A stretch of DNA of 50,574 nucleotides from Anaerovibrio lipolyticus (GTDB lineage: Bacteria; Bacillota; Negativicutes; Selenomonadales; Selenomonadaceae): assembly GCF_021531495.1 (NCBI RefSeq), contig NZ_JADYTY010000016.1:1-50574 (forward strand), written 5' to 3'. The position numbers and the translations under genes are program-made. Below, in pieces: positions 13,601 to 28,600 of this stretch. The notes beneath the pieces are model-generated. The model had not been told where the DNA came from. It saw only the letters and a list, made by a program, of their open reading frames with translations, and searched no databases. Numbering within the stretch: the stretch's first letter is position 1; every line of letters begins with the position of its first letter.

Positions 13601-16600
13601 CATTATTTTCCTTTTTCTCAGCTGCACCAGTGTTAAATACCGGTTTGTCCACGGACATTTCTATGTGCACTCCTTTCATTTGGGCGATATCATCCTCTTG
13701 GCGCAACTCGTTAAGCTGGCCCAATCCCTGTGTCATAACAATTCTTTCTGCCTCACTCTGCGTGATGCCCATTTCCTCAGAAAGCTCTGTTATGAAACCA
13801 ATATCATTATGTCTCATCGGGAATCTATCTCCTTTCGCTGCATATAGTAAACCCAGGCGTAAAAAATGTCTAATAGTCAATGGTCATTTTTTCTTATGCA
13901 GAAAATGCATGAAGAAGGACAGGGAAATCCCTAGCTATCCCACAACTACTCTTTTATTGAGCCATTTTCTAAAATGCTCATATTTTCACCATTATGTTTA
14001 TCATGCATAAGGTTTAATTTATAACTTGCATGGAATGCATTATTGATTTTTCAAATAACTTTGTTTATAATCTACTATGGCTTTATAGAAATAAGTTATC
14101 ATTTCTTGAAAAATTCTCTATTTTAAAGTCAATTGCAAAAATTTTCACCTCATCAAAAAGGAGTCCTTCTTTAATGGAATTACATCAATTAGAATATTTC
14201 CGCACCCTGGCTCATATCAAGCATTTTACCAATGCCTCTAAGGCCATAGCTGTTTCTCAGCCTGCCCTCAGCCGTTCCATTGCCAAGCTGGAGGCCGAAT
14301 TAGGAGTGCAGCTTTTTGACCGCAGTGACAAGCAGCTGGAGCTGACTGCCGAAGGCAAAAAATTTCTATTTTATGTAGAAAAGGGACTACATCAATTAGA
14401 TTTGGGCCGTCGTACCATTACCTCCTCCTCCCCGGATAACGGCATTGTCCGCCTTTCCTTTATCCAATCTCTGGGGGGATATTTTGTGCCCAATCTCCTT
14501 TGTGCCTTTCGAGAGGAGCATCCCAATATTTCCTTTTCCTTGAATCAGGATGATCCCATGAATCTGGGGGAGCAGCTGCGGGATGGCAAAACCGACCTAT
14601 GCCTTTGCTCTGCTATGGTGCCTGTAGAGCGGGTAGGCTGGATGTACCTTTGCTCCGAGGAGCTTTATCTAGTGGTGCACCGCAAGCATCCGTTGGCCTC
14701 TCGACAGGAAATCAGTCTACAGGATATAGATGGGGAGCCATTTATTGTGCTAGAGCCTCAATATAACCTGCGGGTATTAACAGATCAGTTCTTTGATTTG
14801 GCTGGCGTTACTCCTAATATTATCTTTGAAGGGGCAGATGTATTCTCCGTAGCCGGATTGGTCAGAGCCAAGCTGGGTATTACCCTGCTGCCTAAGATAC
14901 CAGCCCTTTGCTCTCCAGAGCTGGTTTTCCTGCCCATATCCTTCCCTGTTTGCCAGAGAGCCATTGGCATAGCCTGGAATACGGCTTCCCCTCTCTCTGA
15001 ATCTGCCACTATCTTCCAGAGATTCATTCTGAATCAATATATCCATCAGGATTCATAAAAAATTTTAACAAAGGATAAAAATCAGCATGTTGTTCCTGTC
15101 AGAATTTGAACAAGGACATCATGCTTTTTTGCTATCAAATAACATAACAATTTTTCAATATATACACAACTTATACAGATATGGACTATTTTCTTAAAAT
15201 AATACAATACAAAAGAACAACATCCCCTTATTATTAATTATATTTATTGTTCCATCCTAAATAGATTGAAAAATACTATGCTTATTTTCTATAATATTAT
15301 TGCTTAAACTCATAATTCAGAGTACAATATCGATTAGAAGGTCAATTTGTTATACAAATATACTTTGAGAATAAACATTTAGGAGGGAACCATCTTATGT
15401 TTAAGCGTATTCTTATTGCCAATCGTGGCGAAATCGCTGTGCGAATCATCCGAGCCTGCAAGGAAATGGATATCGAAACCGTTGCCATCTATTCTGATGC
15501 TGATGCCAACGCCATGCATGTCCAACTAGCCGACCTAGCTTACAATGTAGGCCCTGCAGATGCCAGTGAAAGCTATCTGAATATGAAGGCCATTTTAAAT
15601 GCCGCAATTGAATCCCGGGCGGATGCCATTCATCCCGGCTATGGTTTTCTCTCAGAAAATGCAGATTTTGCCGATATGGTCACCCGTGCCGGCTTGACCT
15701 GGATAGGCCCCTTGGCTGTTACCATCCGTCAGGTAGGCGACAAGGATGTAGCCAGAGCTGCTATGGAGCCATCCGGCATACCTATGTCCAAGGGCAGCGA
15801 CCCTCTTATCGATATTGAAATGGCTATGGAGGCCGCCAAAGATGTAGGCTATCCTGTTATTCTCAAGCCTGTTTCTGGTGGCGGTGGCAAGGGCATGTAT
15901 GTAGCCCACAACTCTAAAGAACTGCATGAAATTCTTCAAGTAGTAGATTTAGTGAAAACCAAATTCTATTTTGAACATTATATTGAGCGTTCCCGCCATA
16001 TTGAGGTACAGATTGTAGCCGACAACTATGGCTCCATTATTCATCTAGGAGAGCGTGAATGCTCCATCCAGCGGCGAAATCAGAAGCTGCTGGAGGAATC
16101 CCCTTCCATTGCCTTGACTGAGGCCATGCGGGAGGAAGTAGGTCTGCTGGCGGTAAAGGCTGCCAAAAGCGTTCACTATACTAATATTGGTACGGTTGAG
16201 TTCCTATTGGATTTGTCCAATAACAAATTCTACTTTATGGAAATCAATCCAAGAGTTCAGGTAGAGCATGGTATTACGGAGGCTGTTACCGGTATTGATT
16301 TGGTGCGTACCCAGATAAAAATAGCTGCAGGAGAACCTCTGGATATTTGTCAACGGGATGTACACTTCCACGGTCATGCCATTGAATGCCGCATCAACGC
16401 CGAAGATCCAAATCACAATTTCATGCCATCTCCCGGTAAAATCACCAAATGGCATGAGCCAGGCGGACCTAGAGTTCGCTTCGACAGTGGCTTTACCGGA
16501 GATTTGTCCATTGAGCCATATTATGATTCCCTGATCGCCAAGGTAATTACCCATGGCAAAACCCGCGGCGATGCCATCAAGATTATGGAACGAGCTTTGC

Positions 16601-19600
16601 AGGAGTTCCAGATTGAAGGAGTCAAGACCACAATTTCCCTCCATCAACGGATTTTGGAAGATGATTATTATCGCACTGGCAATATTGATACTCAGTTTGT
16701 CAAGAACCGCCTCCATGTCTATGAGTCCATGCCTCCTAAAAAACATTCCCTGAAGGAACTGCAAAAATACGCTCAGGAAGCAGATAAAATGATGTATTAC
16801 CTCAACTAAATAATTCTAGGCCAAATAAAAACTCCTAAGTCCAGCTTTTTCCAAAGCTTTGCCTTAGGAGTTTTTTCTTGTTAAAATTTAGGCTAAGCCC
16901 AATAGCAATCCCAGCTGATAAGTCAAAAATGCTATAAACCAGGCAATGACGCATTGAAGCACTACCACAGCTATGGCTGCTCCCCGGCCCCCCATTTCAT
17001 TGCGAATGGTAGAAATAGCTGCCACACAAGGGGTGTACAGCAGGGTAAAAATCAGGAAAATCATGGCGGTAAAAGGCGTAAAGAGGGTATTTACCTGGTC
17101 TGCATTGCCCCCCAGCAATACCGTCAGGGTAGAAACCACGCTTTCCTTAGCCGCAAAGCCCGTAATCAAGGCGGTGGAAATACGCCAATCCCCAAAACCT
17201 AAAGGACTGAAAATTGGAGCCACCACACTGCCCAACAAAGCCAGCAAACTATCCTCTGGGGTAGCTGCCAGATTCAACCTGATATCAAAGTTTTCCATAA
17301 ACCATATCAGCACAGAGGCTACAAATATAATGGTAAAGGCCTTTTGCACAAAGCCCTTGGCCTTATCCCAAATCAAACGCACAACGCTTTTGGCCGAAGG
17401 AATACGATAGTTGGGCAATTCCATGACAAAAGGCACCGGCTCCCCTTTAAAGACGGTTTTCTGCAAAACCAAGGCATAGCCAATAGCGCAAATAATACCT
17501 AAAAGATACAATCCCAGCATAACTACAGCCTGATAGCCGCGGGGGAAAAAAGCCGCTATCAACAGGGTATAAATCGGCAATTTGGCGCTGCAGCTCATAA
17601 AGGGAGTAAGCAATATGGTCATTTTTCTATCCCGTTCACTGGATAGGGTTCTAGTGGACATAATGGCAGGCACACTGCAGCCAAAGCCAATAAGCATAGG
17701 CACAAAGCTGCGGCCAGACAGGCCGATTTTTCGCAGCAGCTTGTCCATAACAAAGGCTACTCTGGCCATATAACCGCTGTCCTCCATAATGGATAGAAAC
17801 AAAAACAGAGTAACAATCGTAGGCAAAAAGCTAATTACACTGCCAATACCATTGCAAACACCTTCCACCACCATAGCATGAACCACCGGATTTATCTGCC
17901 AAGCTGTCAGTCCAGCATCAATCAGATTAATAACGCCATCAACACCGATTTCCATTAAATCAGAGAGCCAAGCTCCCAGCAAATTAAAGGTCATCAGGAA
18001 AACCACCGCCATAATAGCCAAAAAGCAGGGAATAGCTGTGTACTTTCCTGTCAGCAAACGGTCAATCTGAACACTGCGCTTGTGCTCCTTGCTTTCATGA
18101 GGATGAACCACTGTCTTTTTGCAAAGGGATTCAATGAAATTAAACCGCATATCTGCAATGGCTTCTTCCCTATCCAGACCAGTTTCCGTTTCCAAAATAG
18201 AAACCAGATGCTCAAAGGCCTCCTGCTTCTCTGCTGGCAAATTCAACTGTTCCTCAATAGGAGCATCCTTTTCAATCAGCTTGGTGGCACAGAATCGCAC
18301 TGGCAAATCCGCATTATTGGCTTCCATTTCCACCATATGGGCCACTGCATGAATACAACGATGGACAGCGCCTAAGGACTCTCCCTCTCCCTCATCATCA
18401 GGGCAGAAATCAATTCTGCTAGGCACCTCTCCATAACGTGCCACATGAATAGCATGGCTAACCAGCTCGTCAATACCCTCGTTTTTGGCGGCAGAAATAG
18501 GCACTACTGGTATGCCCAGCATTTTTTCCAGCATATTAATACGAATACTGCCACCGTTGGAACGAACCTCATCCATCATATTCAAGGCCAACACCATAGG
18601 AATATTCAGCTCCATCAGCTGCATGGTCAGACAGAGATTACGCTCCAGATTAGAAGCATCCACAATATTAATAATCCCTGTAGGCTTTTCCTGCAAAAGA
18701 AATTCTCTGGTAACAATTTCCTCACTGGAATAAGGTGATAGAGAATAAATCCCCGGCAAATCCGTTACCACAGCCTCTGGATGGTTACGGATAGTACCAT
18801 CCTTTCTATCCACTGTTACCCCAGGAAAATTACCTACATGCTGATTGGCTCCCGTTAGCTGATTAAAAAGAGTGGTTTTACCACAGTTCTGATTGCCAGC
18901 CAAAGCAAAGGTAATCTTCTTGCCCTTGGGCAGTACAGGGGCCTTGGCATGAGCCTCATAGCTCTCTGCCTGTCCCAGCTCACCCATACCAGGATGGGGC
19001 ACTGGCTCATAGCGAACAGGCTCCACCTTGTCCACCAGCTGCCGCTGATGAATATTTTCTATTTCTATCAAGGCTGCCTCAGCAAGGCGCAGGGTTAGCT
19101 CATACCCCCGCACCTCAATCTGAATCGGATCTCCCATAGGGGCAATCTTTTGCAAAGTAACCTCTGTTCCCTTGGTAAGTCCCATATCCAAGAGATGATG
19201 CCGCAGGGAGCCGGTGCCATTTACCTTTTTTATATATGCACTCTGCTTCAATTGCAGTTGATCCATATTCATAAAGCAAACACTCCATTCATAACCACAT
19301 ATACACATCTCTCATTTTAGTACAAAAAAACTTGTATGACAAATTTTTACCATGTATACAATCCGTGTAACAAAAAGGGACTACCGGCCAAGCCAGTAAT
19401 CCCTTTTTTGTCTTAAATCTTATTTAACAGCCAGAGTAATATCCTCACCGTTAATATTCCATTCCTTTACAAAGCCCTCAGTGGAACCATAAACCACCTT
19501 ATCAGCCAGAACTACCTTCTTCAGGAAGTCCTCGTTACGGCTCATAATATCCACCAGCTTATCATTGCCAGCAGCATAAACAGTAATATGGTCTACTACC

Positions 19601-22600
19601 TGGAAGCCATTCTCCTTGCGCATGATCTGGAGCTTGCTGATGATTTCACGGACAAAGCCCTCCTCAATCAGCTCCTGGCTAAGAGTAGTCTCCAGAGCAA
19701 TGGTTACGTTGCCATAACGCTGGGTAGCAAAGCCCTCAGTCTGAGACATGGTAATATCCACATCCTCTGGCAGCAGCTCTACTTCGCCAGACTTCAAGGT
19801 CAGCTTCAGCTTGCCGGTAGACTCCAGCTCAGCCTTGGCAGCATGGCCGTTAATACCAGCCAGAGCAGCCTTTACCTCCCCAATCTGTTTGCCAACCTTT
19901 GGACCAAGTACCTTGAACTGTGGCTTGAAGCTGTAGGAGAGATATTCCTCCATATCATCCTTGAAGGATACAGCTTTCAAATTCAGCTCGCTGGCTACAA
20001 TCTCCTTGAAGAAATCATCCAGCTGACGGTCAGCCTTTACATACATATTGCCAATAGGCTGACGGTTCTTGATATTGGAAGCGTTACGGGCAGCACGTCC
20101 CAGAACAACGATTTCCAGTACCAGCTCCATCTCTGCCTCCAGCTCAGTATCAATGAAAGCCTCATTGGCTACAGGGAAGTCACAAAGATGGACCGAAATA
20201 GGTGCCTTATCATCCACACTGCAAACCAGATTGCGATAAATGCTCTCTGTAATAAATGGCACCATTGGAGCAGCCAGCTTCACTACAGTAGTAAGAGCAG
20301 TGTACAAGGTCATGTAGGCATTAATCTTATCCTGATTCATATCCTTGCCCCAGAAGCGCTCACGACTGCGGCGTACATACCAGTTGGACAGCTCATCAAC
20401 AAAGTCCTGCAATACCTTGGCAGTCTCAGTAACCTTGTAGTTAGCCAGATTGTTGTCTACAGCCTTAATCAAGGTATTCAGGCGGGACAACAGCCATTTA
20501 TCCATAACGGACAGCTTATCATATTCCAGCTCATATTTAGTAGCATCAAAATTGTCAATATTAGCATAAAGCACATAGAAAGCATAGGTATTCCAAAGAG
20601 TTCCCATGAACTTGCGCTGGCCCTCCTGCACTGCATCATCATGGAAGCGATTTGGCAGCCAAGGAGCGCTGTTTTCATAGAAATACCAGCGAATAGCATC
20701 TGCGCCATGCTTTCTCAAAGCATCCATAGGGTCTACAGCATTACCCTTGGACTTACTCATCTTCTTGCCATCCTTGTCCTGTACATGGCCCAGGACAATA
20801 ACATTCTTGTAGGAAGCATTGTCAAAGAGCAAGGTGGAAATAGCCAGCAGAGAATAGAACCAGCCACGAGTCTGATCTACAGCTTCAGAGATAAAGTCAG
20901 CAGGATAACGCTCGTCAAAAATCTCCTTGTTCTCAAATGGATAATGCCACTGAGCAAAAGGCATGGAGCCAGAATCAAACCAGCAGTCAATAACCTCTGG
21001 TACACGCTTCATTTCCCCGCCGCACTCTGGGCACTTAATGGTAACAGCATCAATATATGGACGATGAAGCTCAATATCCTCTGGGCAGTTATCAGACATG
21101 GACTTCAGCTCGGCAATAGAGCCAATGGAATGCTGATGACCGCAGGAACACTCCCAAACATTCAGCGGAGTTCCCCAATAACGGTTACGGCTGATGCCCC
21201 AATCCTGTACGTGCTCCAACCACTCGCCAAAACGGCCCTTGCCGATGGCATCTGGAATCCAATTAATGGTATTGTTGTTGGCAATCAGCTGCTCCTTTAC
21301 AGCAGTCATCTTGATAAACCAGGATTCACGAGCGTAGTAAATCAATGGAGTATCACAGCGCCAGCAGTGTGGATAGCTATGCTCAAACTTTGGTGCCTTG
21401 AAAAGCTTGCCAGCAGCCTTCAAATCATCCAGAATCAATGGATCTGCATCCTTAACAAAGGTGCCTGGCCAATCAGTATCCTCAGTCATATTGCCCTTGG
21501 CATCAACAAACTGCACGAAAGGCATATCATATGCACGACAAACTCTAGCATCGTCCTCACCAAAGGCTGGGGCAGTATGAACAATACCAGTACCATCACT
21601 GGTGGTTACATAGCCATCGCACATTACATAGAAGGCCTTCTTCTTGATTTTACCTTCTGCATATGGATAAAGAGGCTCATACTCACGATATTCCAAAGCC
21701 TTGCCCTTGAAGCGCTCCAGAACAGGATGCTCTCCTTCCTTATTGGCAAAAACAGACTCCACCAGAGCCTCAGCCATAATAAGGTTCTGACCTTCATAAG
21801 AAACCTTTACGTAATCAACCTCTGGATTTACTACCAAGCCCAGGTTAGAAGGCAGAGTCCAAGGGGTAGTAGTCCAAGCCAGGAAGTAGGTATTGTCCTC
21901 GTCCTTAGCCTTGAATTTTACCATAGCGGAGCGTTCCTTAACATCCTTATAGCCCTGAGCTACCTCATGGGAGGACAAAGGCGTACCACAGCGAGGGCAA
22001 TAAGGTACAACCTTGTGGCCCTTGTACAACAGGCCCTTCTTCCAGATTTCATTCAGTGCCCACCATACAGACTCAATATAATCATTTTCGTAGGTAATAT
22101 ATGGATGCTCCATATCTGCCCAAAAGCCTACTACATCGGAGAATTCCTCCCACATACCCTTGTACTTCCAAACAGACTCACGGCATTTCTTGATAAATGG
22201 CTCAATGCCGTACTTCTCAATCTGCTCCTTGCCATCCAGGCCCAGCAGCTTCTCTACCTCTAGCTCAACAGGCAGACCGTGGGTATCCCAACCAGCCTTG
22301 CGGAGAACCTTCTTCCCCTTCATGGACTGATAACGAGGCAGCATATCCTTGATAACACGAGTCAGCACATGACCGATGTGAGGCTTGCCGTTGGCAGTAG
22401 GAGGGCCATCATAAAAGGTAAAGGTATCACAGCCTTCACGGTTACTGATACACTTGTTAGCAATATCATTTTCCTTCCAAAACTTCAGAACTTCGGCTTC
22501 TCTATCCACGAAGTTCAGATTCGTATCGACTTTGTTGTACACAGTCTTTCCTCCTTGCAAAATAAAAAAGCTCCTGTCCCAAAATAGGACAAGAGCTAAA

Positions 22601-25600
22601 ATTCAAAATTGGGTGCCTTGCAACCACCTATTTCATGTACCATCATACACTATCTCTATAACGGGAGAGCCCGGCACAGCCTAACACCAAAATGGTCTCG
22701 ACCTGCAGCTCCAAAGTGATTTTCATCTATCGCTACTGCTGCCGGACTCACACCCTCTCCGACTCGCTGGGAGTATTCACCACAGACTACTTTCTTTATC
22801 GTCGCTTTATATATTCAACTGCGATGTATTGTATCACAGCAGACAAAAATTTTCAAGCAAAATCCTGTAAACCTGTACATATCCCCAGCATTTGTCCTTT
22901 AGGACAGTTCCAAACCTACCGGACAATGGTCACTGCCAAAAATCTCATTGTAGATAGTAGCAGATTTTATCTGAGGCTGAAGACGGTTAGAGGTCAGGAA
23001 ATAGTCAATCCGCCATCCAGAGTTGTTAGCTCTTGCCTTGCGGAGATAGGACCACCAGGTATAAGCCCCGGTTACATCTGGATAAATGTAACGGAAGGTA
23101 TCTGTAAAGCCTGCTGCCAACAGCTCCTCAAACTTGCCTCTTTCCTCGTCCGTAAAACCTGCATTTTTGTGATTGGTACGAGGATTCTTCAAATCAATTT
23201 CTGTATGAGCCACATTCAAATCACCACAGACAATAACCGGCTTCTTTTTATCCAGCTCCTGCAGGAACTGACGGAAAGCCACCTCCCACTCCATACGGTA
23301 GCTGAGGCGAGCCAGCTCCTTCTGGGAATTGGGGGTGTAAACCGTTACCAGATAATAATCCTCCAGCTCCAGAGTAATTACCCGGCCCTCATGATCATGC
23401 TCCTCAATGCCCAAGCCATAGGAAACACTCAAAGGCTCTACCCGGCTAAAGACCGCAGTACCGGAATAGCCCTTTTTCTCCGCACTATTCCAATACTGCT
23501 TATATCCCGGCAGTTCCAAAATAGCCTGTCCCGGCTGCATCTTGGTTTCCTGCACGCAGAAAATATCCGCATCTACCTCCCGAAAGGACTCCATAAATCC
23601 CTTGGTCAAGCAAGCCCTCAGCCCATTAACATTCCATGATACAAATCTCATACGCAAACTCCTTAAGACCACATTTTATCAGCTTACTGCAAGGTAGGAT
23701 CTCCTACCAAAAACAGGTAGGCAATAACGATAATACCCAGCACAATACGATAATAACCAAAGGCCTTGAAATCATTGTTCTTGATATACTGCAGCAGGAA
23801 CTTGATGGAGATAATGGATACCACAAAGGCTGTAGCCATACCTACCACCAGAATAAAGATTTCTGCTCCAGTGTAGTGAAAACCGAATTTTACCAGCTTC
23901 AGCAGGCTGGCACCAAACATAACTGGAATTGCCAGGAAGAAAGTAAATTCTGCCGCCACATAGCGGGAAGCACCAAAGAGAATACCGCCCAGAATAGTAG
24001 AGCCGGAACGAGAGGTACCAGGCACCAGAGACAGTACCTGAAACAGACCGATAATAAAGGCTGTTTTATAACTCAGCTTATTCAAATCATTTACTGCTGG
24101 TCGACGATTCTTATTGTAATTCTCTACTAAAATAAACATTACACCGTAGAAAATCAAGGTAAAGGCCACTACGGGAGCAGTCATAAAATGCTCCTCCATG
24201 TAGTGATTAAAGGTAAGGCCGATTACGGCAGCTGGTATGCAGGCGAAAATAACCTTATACCACAGCTGAAAGGTTTCCTTCTTCTCCCGCTTGGTTTTCC
24301 AATGAGAAAAAGGATTCAGCTTCTCAAAATTCAACACCACAACGGCCAAGATAGCACCTAGCTGAATAACCACCAGGAACATATCCATAAAAGCCTTGGA
24401 CACATCCAGCTGAATAAACTCATCTACCAGAATCATATGACCGGTACTGCTAATAGGCAGCCATTCTGTCAACCCTTCAACTATACCCAGGATTATTGTT
24501 TTAATTAACTCCATAATACTAAGATCCACTTTATATCCTCCTTATCTTCAACACAAAAGCAGAGTTAGTATATCATATTAAACACAAAATATAAAGTATA
24601 GGTTAATGTACTCCTTCCACTAGTCCGCCATAACGCCCCTAAAGCTGCTTTAATCAGTCCCATTGTCCTGCCTCCTTTACACAAATATTTACTTTAACAG
24701 CTCAGTCATGCGAGGCAAAGGCTGACTAAGATCCATATGGCCGGAAAGGGTTTCTACCTCCTGACCATCTACCAGAATCTGTACCTTTTGGATTTCTGGG
24801 AACTCCGTCAATGTGTTGACTACAGAGCCTACCAGCATTTCCTCACCGGTAGAGCCACCTACGAAATTCTTCTGCAGCTCACGGCTGAAATTCACCTTGG
24901 CTACCTTGCCGCTAACAGTTACCTGCAGCAGCTTTGCCTTCTTGGGGAACACATTGGCCAAGCCTTTTTTTTCAGTACCAGCCATAAGAGCCTCCACAGC
25001 AGCCTGGTACTTATTATCTGTGTCCTTGATGCTCTTTTCTACAGCCACCAGGCCAGTAGCATTTTCATCAGGATAATACACCTTGATATTAACCAGCTGG
25101 TCCTTGGAACCGCTCTGAGAAGAACTGCTGGAGGAAGAGCTAGAGCTACTGGATACCACGGTCTTACTGCCAGCCTCTCCCTGTTTTTGTTCATCACATC
25201 CCGCCAGCACCATTGCACATAGCAAAGTCAGTGCCAGAACCAGAATACTCTTTAACTTCATCTTGCTCTCCCCTTTTTATTTCATTCTAAAATATTGACT
25301 AATACCCTTACAGATAGCGGCTGCTATCTTGTACTGGAATTCCTCATCTCCCAGCAAGGCCTCCTCCTGATAATTGCTGATAAAAGCGGTTTCTATCAGA
25401 ACAGCCGGCATATTGGAGTTTTTCAGCACATAGAACCGAGCGGTTTGTGGGCCTCTATCTGCCAAGCCAGTATCTGCCACAATAGCATCGTTAATGCTTT
25501 CGGCCAAAAGCTGACCTCGGAAGCTGCTGGCAAAATAATAAGTACCTGTGCCATGAGCTGTAGGTGAGGTAAAAGCGTTGCAGTGAATGCTGACAAAAAT

Positions 25601-28600
25601 CTGATTCCCTGCATCCCGATTGCCTACATCAACTCTGGCCTGCAGCTCGTTGCGGTCGCTGGCCATAGGGCCATATACATCCACATCTGTATCTCTGGTC
25701 ATGGTTACAATAGCACCAGAATTGCGGAGGATATTGGCTACATTCTGACTAATAGCCAAGGCTGCATCCTTTTCCTTTAGACCATTAGGGCCAATGGCGC
25801 CGCTATCACTACCGCCGTGGCCTGGATCCAGCACAATCTTCCGTCCCTGCAAGCCCTCAAAAGCATCCACCTGAGGCTTTTCCACCTCATATTCAGAAGC
25901 CAGCTTGTCCGCAGCAATTTCAATTACCAGCCGATAAGGCTTCTTGGCCTTCCGGTCCTTATCAGCAGTATACACCTTGTAGGCCTGGTCTGCCACTGGC
26001 TTATTCAAGGAAATCATTACATCCAGATTGTTACTGCCCTCCTGACGCATGGTCAGGTATTTGGCAATTTTTCTATCTAGAGAAATATCGGATTTTACCT
26101 TGCCACGACTGGTATCCTCCAGCACTACATGAAGCTGTTTCGGTGTCAGCTCTCTTACATTAGTAGTGTAATTAACCTCTCCACCCTTAAGGCCCAACTC
26201 TATGCGAAGCCAGTTTCGCCCCTCATGGGTATAGGTTTCATAGTTAAAATAATTTAATTCGTGAGCTCCTGCCGCCTGAGCCTGATTGACTCCAGGTATA
26301 GCCACCAGCATTCCCACCAGCAAAAATACGGCCATAGTCATTTGCCACAGCCTCTGTCTAATCAAATTCAAAAGCACTACGACATCTCCTTAGTCATCCA
26401 TTAGGGACAATGCCTCCTGCAGCATTGCCTCCTGTTTTTCCTCGTCTTTTTCTATGGAAAGATTAATATAATCCCCCTCGCCTAGATTTTCAGGCAAAAG
26501 CTCTGCTGGATAATTCAGCTGGTAATCTCCATCATTAAGGAGAATTACCGCTACGCCTTCCTCTATGCGATCAATATATCCTGAAATCATTTTCAGCACC
26601 CCTTTATTGCAACCCAAAGCAGAAACTCCCCAACAACTTGGAAGCAAAAACCTTGGGATTTATTTCTCCGTGGTTATACTGTAGCTGCTGCCATCGCTGA
26701 CAATGGTAATGGTGCCATTTACATCAGTACGATAGATATTCTTGATACCCTGCTTCTGCAATCTGTTCAGCAATGCCTCATGAGGGTGTCCGTATTGGTT
26801 GTTTACCCCCAAAGACATAACCACGCTTTCTGGCTGTACCAGCTTCAAAAACTCTGCTGTAGAGGAGGTTTTACTGCCGTGATGGCCTGCCTTCAGCACC
26901 TGGCATTTCAGCTTTTTGCCATAGGAAGCAACCATATCTTTCTCCACAGGCCCTTCGGCATCTCCCGTAAAGAGCATGGCAAAATTACCAAAGGTCAACC
27001 GTCCTACTACAGATTCGTTGTTTACATCCACCTTTTTCTTAGCCTTAATAGCTGCTGTATCTTCATCTATCAAGCTTTGACTAGGGGAAACAATCTCAAA
27101 GGACACACCATTGCCAAAATCCAGCACATCCCCAGCCTTTACCTTTACCTGCTGAGTGCCATTGGCCTTGGCAGCCTTAAGAGCATTGATAAAATACCTG
27201 CTGGTAGAAGGAATACCGTTGTAAACCAGCTCCTTCACACCGTATTGAGCAATAACCTTGTCAGCCTTGCCAATATGGTCTGCATGGGCATGAGTCATTA
27301 CCAAAGTGTCAATATGATCAATTTTCAGCTTCTGCAGCTCGATCAACAACTGAGTGTTTTCCTTGCCCTTTTTGCCATCCTCATAGTATTTATCATCACC
27401 GGTGTCAATGAGAATATTTTTGGCACCAGTCTGAATCAGCACTGCATCCCCTTGATCAATATCCAGCATACTAATGGTTAGCTGGCCCTTGGCCTCAGCC
27501 TTGCTGTTGGCAGCAGTATCTGAGGACTGCCCTCCGCTCTGACCGCAGCCTGTTAACAGCATGGTACAGCACAATATTAAACCGCAGATAATCTGCAAAT
27601 ATTTTTTCATTTTTAGTCCTTCCTATTAGCAATATAAAGTCTGGCCACCAAAGCCAAAAGCCAAAAAGCAAATGCCCCTAAGCACACATAATCTATGGTA
27701 TCCAGCTTGGCAAAATCCATATCCAAGCCAATAACGGCACTCATAAGCACAATAATCAAAATATCCGTTAGCTGTAAGCCCTTTATCTTCACAAACATCC
27801 TCCTTTCATTAAGATTAGTATCTGAAATATCTCGTCATATTATACCACAAATCCACAGGAACATACACCACCAATATAGCATATTTGAAGACAGCACCCT
27901 AGCCACTGCAAAATAAGAAAACACCCGCCTAAGTTTCGGAGCTTAAGGCGGTTTTTCTTATGCCTTGATAGGCACAATAAAAAAGATGTCTGATAATAGC
28001 TATAATGGCCCCTTATCAGACATATTTTTTTATGACAAGCCTCTATTTTTATACAAGTGAATATATAGTTTCTCCACAGCCTGACAGTAACTTCTTCCAT
28101 CCATCAATGGGGAGTTTTTTACTAATTGAGGAATTTGGTGGCGTAGGTCTTGTAATAGTTCCGGATTTTGCGCTAACAGCAGTGTCTTTTGCACATATTC
28201 CTGCCAATTAGCTGCTGCCAGCATATCCAACCCTATATTACTTAAAAAGCTAAGACCAAATCTTGTACCATGCCTACTGCCATACCGACTCACCACCGGC
28301 ACTCCCATAAGCAATGCCTCCATAGTGGTCATCCCTCCTGTATAGGGATAAGTATCCAGAGCAATATCCACATCATTATATTGCTGTAGATAATCTGCCG
28401 AAAATCCCCTCAACTCTATTCTCTCCACAGGCAAGGCCAAATTTTCCAGTCGCCTTACCGTCCATTGTCTGCCCTCTACACTGTCAAATAGCTTATGCTT
28501 CAAAATAAGCCTGCTTTGAGGACATTGCTGTAAAATCTGTGCCCAAACCTGCAATGATTCATCTGTAACCTTGCTAAAATTATTATAACAGCCAAAGGTA